64,000 nt of DNA from Thermoproteota archaeon (GTDB lineage Archaea > Korarchaeota > JAOZGF01 > JAOZFZ01). Positions 63,057 to 64,000 of this stretch are shown piece by piece. The position numbers and the translations under genes were made by a program. A model generated the notes under the pieces. It saw only the letters and a program-made list of their open reading frames with translations. It searched no databases and was not told the DNA's origin. The stretch lies in contig JAOZFT010000004.1 of the NCBI GenBank assembly GCA_027492035.1, positions 411,249-475,248 of the forward strand, given 5' to 3'. Each line of letters starts with the position of its first letter. Position 1 is the stretch's first letter.

Positions 63057-63252
63057 AGAAAACAGCCCTCCTTAACTTAGGTTTCTGAAGAAAAATATTC
63101 TGGTGAAGAAAAGGTGTTCTTAACTGCTTGTCTTAAGTTCATGGTTCTTATCATGTTTAAGTAAATTGGCAGAGCATCACATCCACCGAAAAAGGAAGTA
63201 TAATGTCTCCTTTAAAACATTAAATTTAAGGAGGAAATGGTTAAGTGGAAGG

Positions 63253-63262
63253 ATATTTATAT
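63253..63262 (+). promoter_or_regulatory. TATA-like element for pfkB-family kinase
   Basis: ATATTTATAT about 35-45 bp before the GTG start fits an archaeal TATA box giving a very short leader. Confidence 0.45.
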
Positions 63263-63296
63263 CTTTAGGTTTTTCTAAGAAAAAGGGCGATCTGTT

Positions 63297-64000
63297 GTGA
63301 AAAAAATAGACTTGATTTCGGTAGGGAACTTAAACGTCGATATTACCTTGAAAGTTGATAAGTTCCCTGAACCTGACCAAGAAATAGAAATTAATTCTTC
63401 TTTAATTTCTCCTGGGGGATCGGCTTCAAACACCGCTGTTGCTGCATCAAGGTTAGGGTTGTCGGTTGGTTTCATAGGGAAAGTGGGAGACGATTTGATG
63501 GGTATCATGGCGTTGGAGGACTTAAAAAGAGAAAGAATAGATATTAGTCAAGTTAAAAAATTGAAGGGTATAGCTACAGGTTTAGTGGTTGTTTTTGTTT
63601 TTCCAGATGGACAGAGGGCCATGATTGCAAATCATGGTGCTAACTTACATATGGAGAAAAATGACCTAGAAAGTGAGTTTATAAAAGTAAGTGAGGCAGT
63701 TCATGTTGGAGGAGGGAAAATTGAAGTTGCTGAGGAAGCTTTGAAAATAGCTAAGGAACAGGGTAAGTTAACTTCCTTTGACCCAGGTTCAGTTCTTTCC
63801 TCTCTAGGTTTAGAAAAACTAAAGAAAATTTTGGAGAATGCAGACTTGGTTTTCCTAAACAGGAAAGAGTTACGAGCCATAACAGGCTTTGGAGATGAAA
63901 GGGGTTTAAAGAAAATTTTAGAAGCTGATGTGAAGCTAGTTATTTTAAAAATTGGTGAAGGTGGGTCCTTAGTTTTTAGTGAAGAAGGGAAAGTTGAAGC
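63297..64000 (+). CDS. PfkB/ribokinase-family carbohydrate or nucleoside kinase (truncated by window end)
   Basis: First 234 codons only, GTG start. N-terminal VGNLNVDITLKVDKFPEPDQEIE, GGSASNTAVAASRLG (family signature 1), HVGGGKIEVAEEAL, SFDPGSVLSSLG and LNRKELRAITGF. The C-terminal DTxGAGD motif lies beyond the window, so substrate cannot be judged. Confidence 0.92.
   Translation, partial: MKKIDLISVGNLNVDITLKVDKFPEPDQEIEINSSLISPGGSASNTAVAASRLGLSVGFIGKVGDDLMGIMALEDLKRERIDISQVKKLKGIATGLVVVFVFPDGQRAMIANHGANLHMEKNDLESEFIKVSEAVHVGGGKIEVAEEALKIAKEQGKLTSFDPGSVLSSLGLEKLKKILENADLVFLNRKELRAITGFGDERGLKKILEADVKLVILKIGEGGSLVFSEEGKVE

Noticed and set aside
63060..63200. C/D box sRNA between pheS and the pfkB gene
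   Set aside because: C-like boxes are present on the minus strand but no D box occurs at a suitable distance.
1..64000. CRISPR arrays, insertion sequences, inteins, prophage genes
   Set aside because: No regularly spaced repeats, transposase or capsid-like frames; polB, rtcB and rpoA are uninterrupted at usual intein sites.

Overview
This AT-rich window comes from an archaeal chromosome. The evidence is archaeal or eukaryote-like informational genes throughout: RNA polymerase subunits H, B, A, N and K; ribosomal proteins uS12, eL30, uS2, uS9, uL13, eL18 and eL37; a thermosome, TIP49, Sm-like protein, aCPSF1, a 20S proteasome beta subunit, family-B DNA polymerase and archaeal ether-lipid enzymes. 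TTG start codons are common and Shine-Dalgarno sites read GGTGAT or GAGG. The A subunit of RNA polymerase is one fused gene (A'+A''), an arrangement known from Thaumarchaeota and some other TACK or Asgard lineages. The exact phylum cannot be fixed from this window. There are no rRNAs, CRISPR arrays, insertion sequences or prophage genes.

Layout. 1-8.7 kb, minus strand: rpoH-rpoB-rpoA-rpl30e-nusA-rps12 transcription/translation operon. 8.7-9.0 kb: intron-bearing tRNA-Lys and tRNA-Tyr. 9.1-13.5 kb: rpl18e-rplM-rpsI-rpoN-rpsB, an unexplained GC-richer 270-bp segment, Memo protein and type-2 IPP isomerase. 13.6-20.5 kb: a candidate C/D box sRNA, FBP aldolase/phosphatase, DNA polymerase B, rpoK, thermosome and a polyprenol/dolichol-kinase-like protein. 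20.6-22.3 kb: a catalytically dead DNA-ligase paralogue, two overlapping small ORFs and tRNA-Asp. 22.4-31.5 kb: mostly metabolic genes including thyX, gcvT and glyA (folate one-carbon chemistry), truA and geranylgeranyl reductase. 31.6-46.9 kb: tRNA-splicing endonuclease, TIP49, ThrRS, tRNA-Ala, Sm protein, SepF, aCPSF1, proteasome, FKBP, RtcB ligase, a Roadblock/small-GTPase pair and the active DNA ligase. 47-64 kb: tRNA-Gly, MetRS, CYTH, RNase Z, membrane glycosyltransferase, C5-epimerase-like protein, GlyRS, HflX, SAH-recycling genes, PheRS and a truncated PfkB kinase.

Main discovery. Two protein-coding genes, rpoN and glyA, are interrupted by tiny introns (22 and 34 nt) flanked by bulge-helix-bulge (BHB) motifs: a 4-bp central helix, two 3-nt bulges and an internal hairpin. 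Cutting after the second base of each bulge and joining the exons restores the exact conserved protein (PVRCFTC in RpoN; HRYAEGWPGERVY in GlyA). Unspliced, each message stops at once. All five tRNA genes in the window also carry short BHB-type introns (16-45 nt, six in total), including T-loop and D-loop positions. The endonuclease (endA, divergent from the split glyA) and ligase (rtcB) expected to process them are both encoded here. This looks like one small-RNA-intron splicing system serving both tRNA and mRNA.
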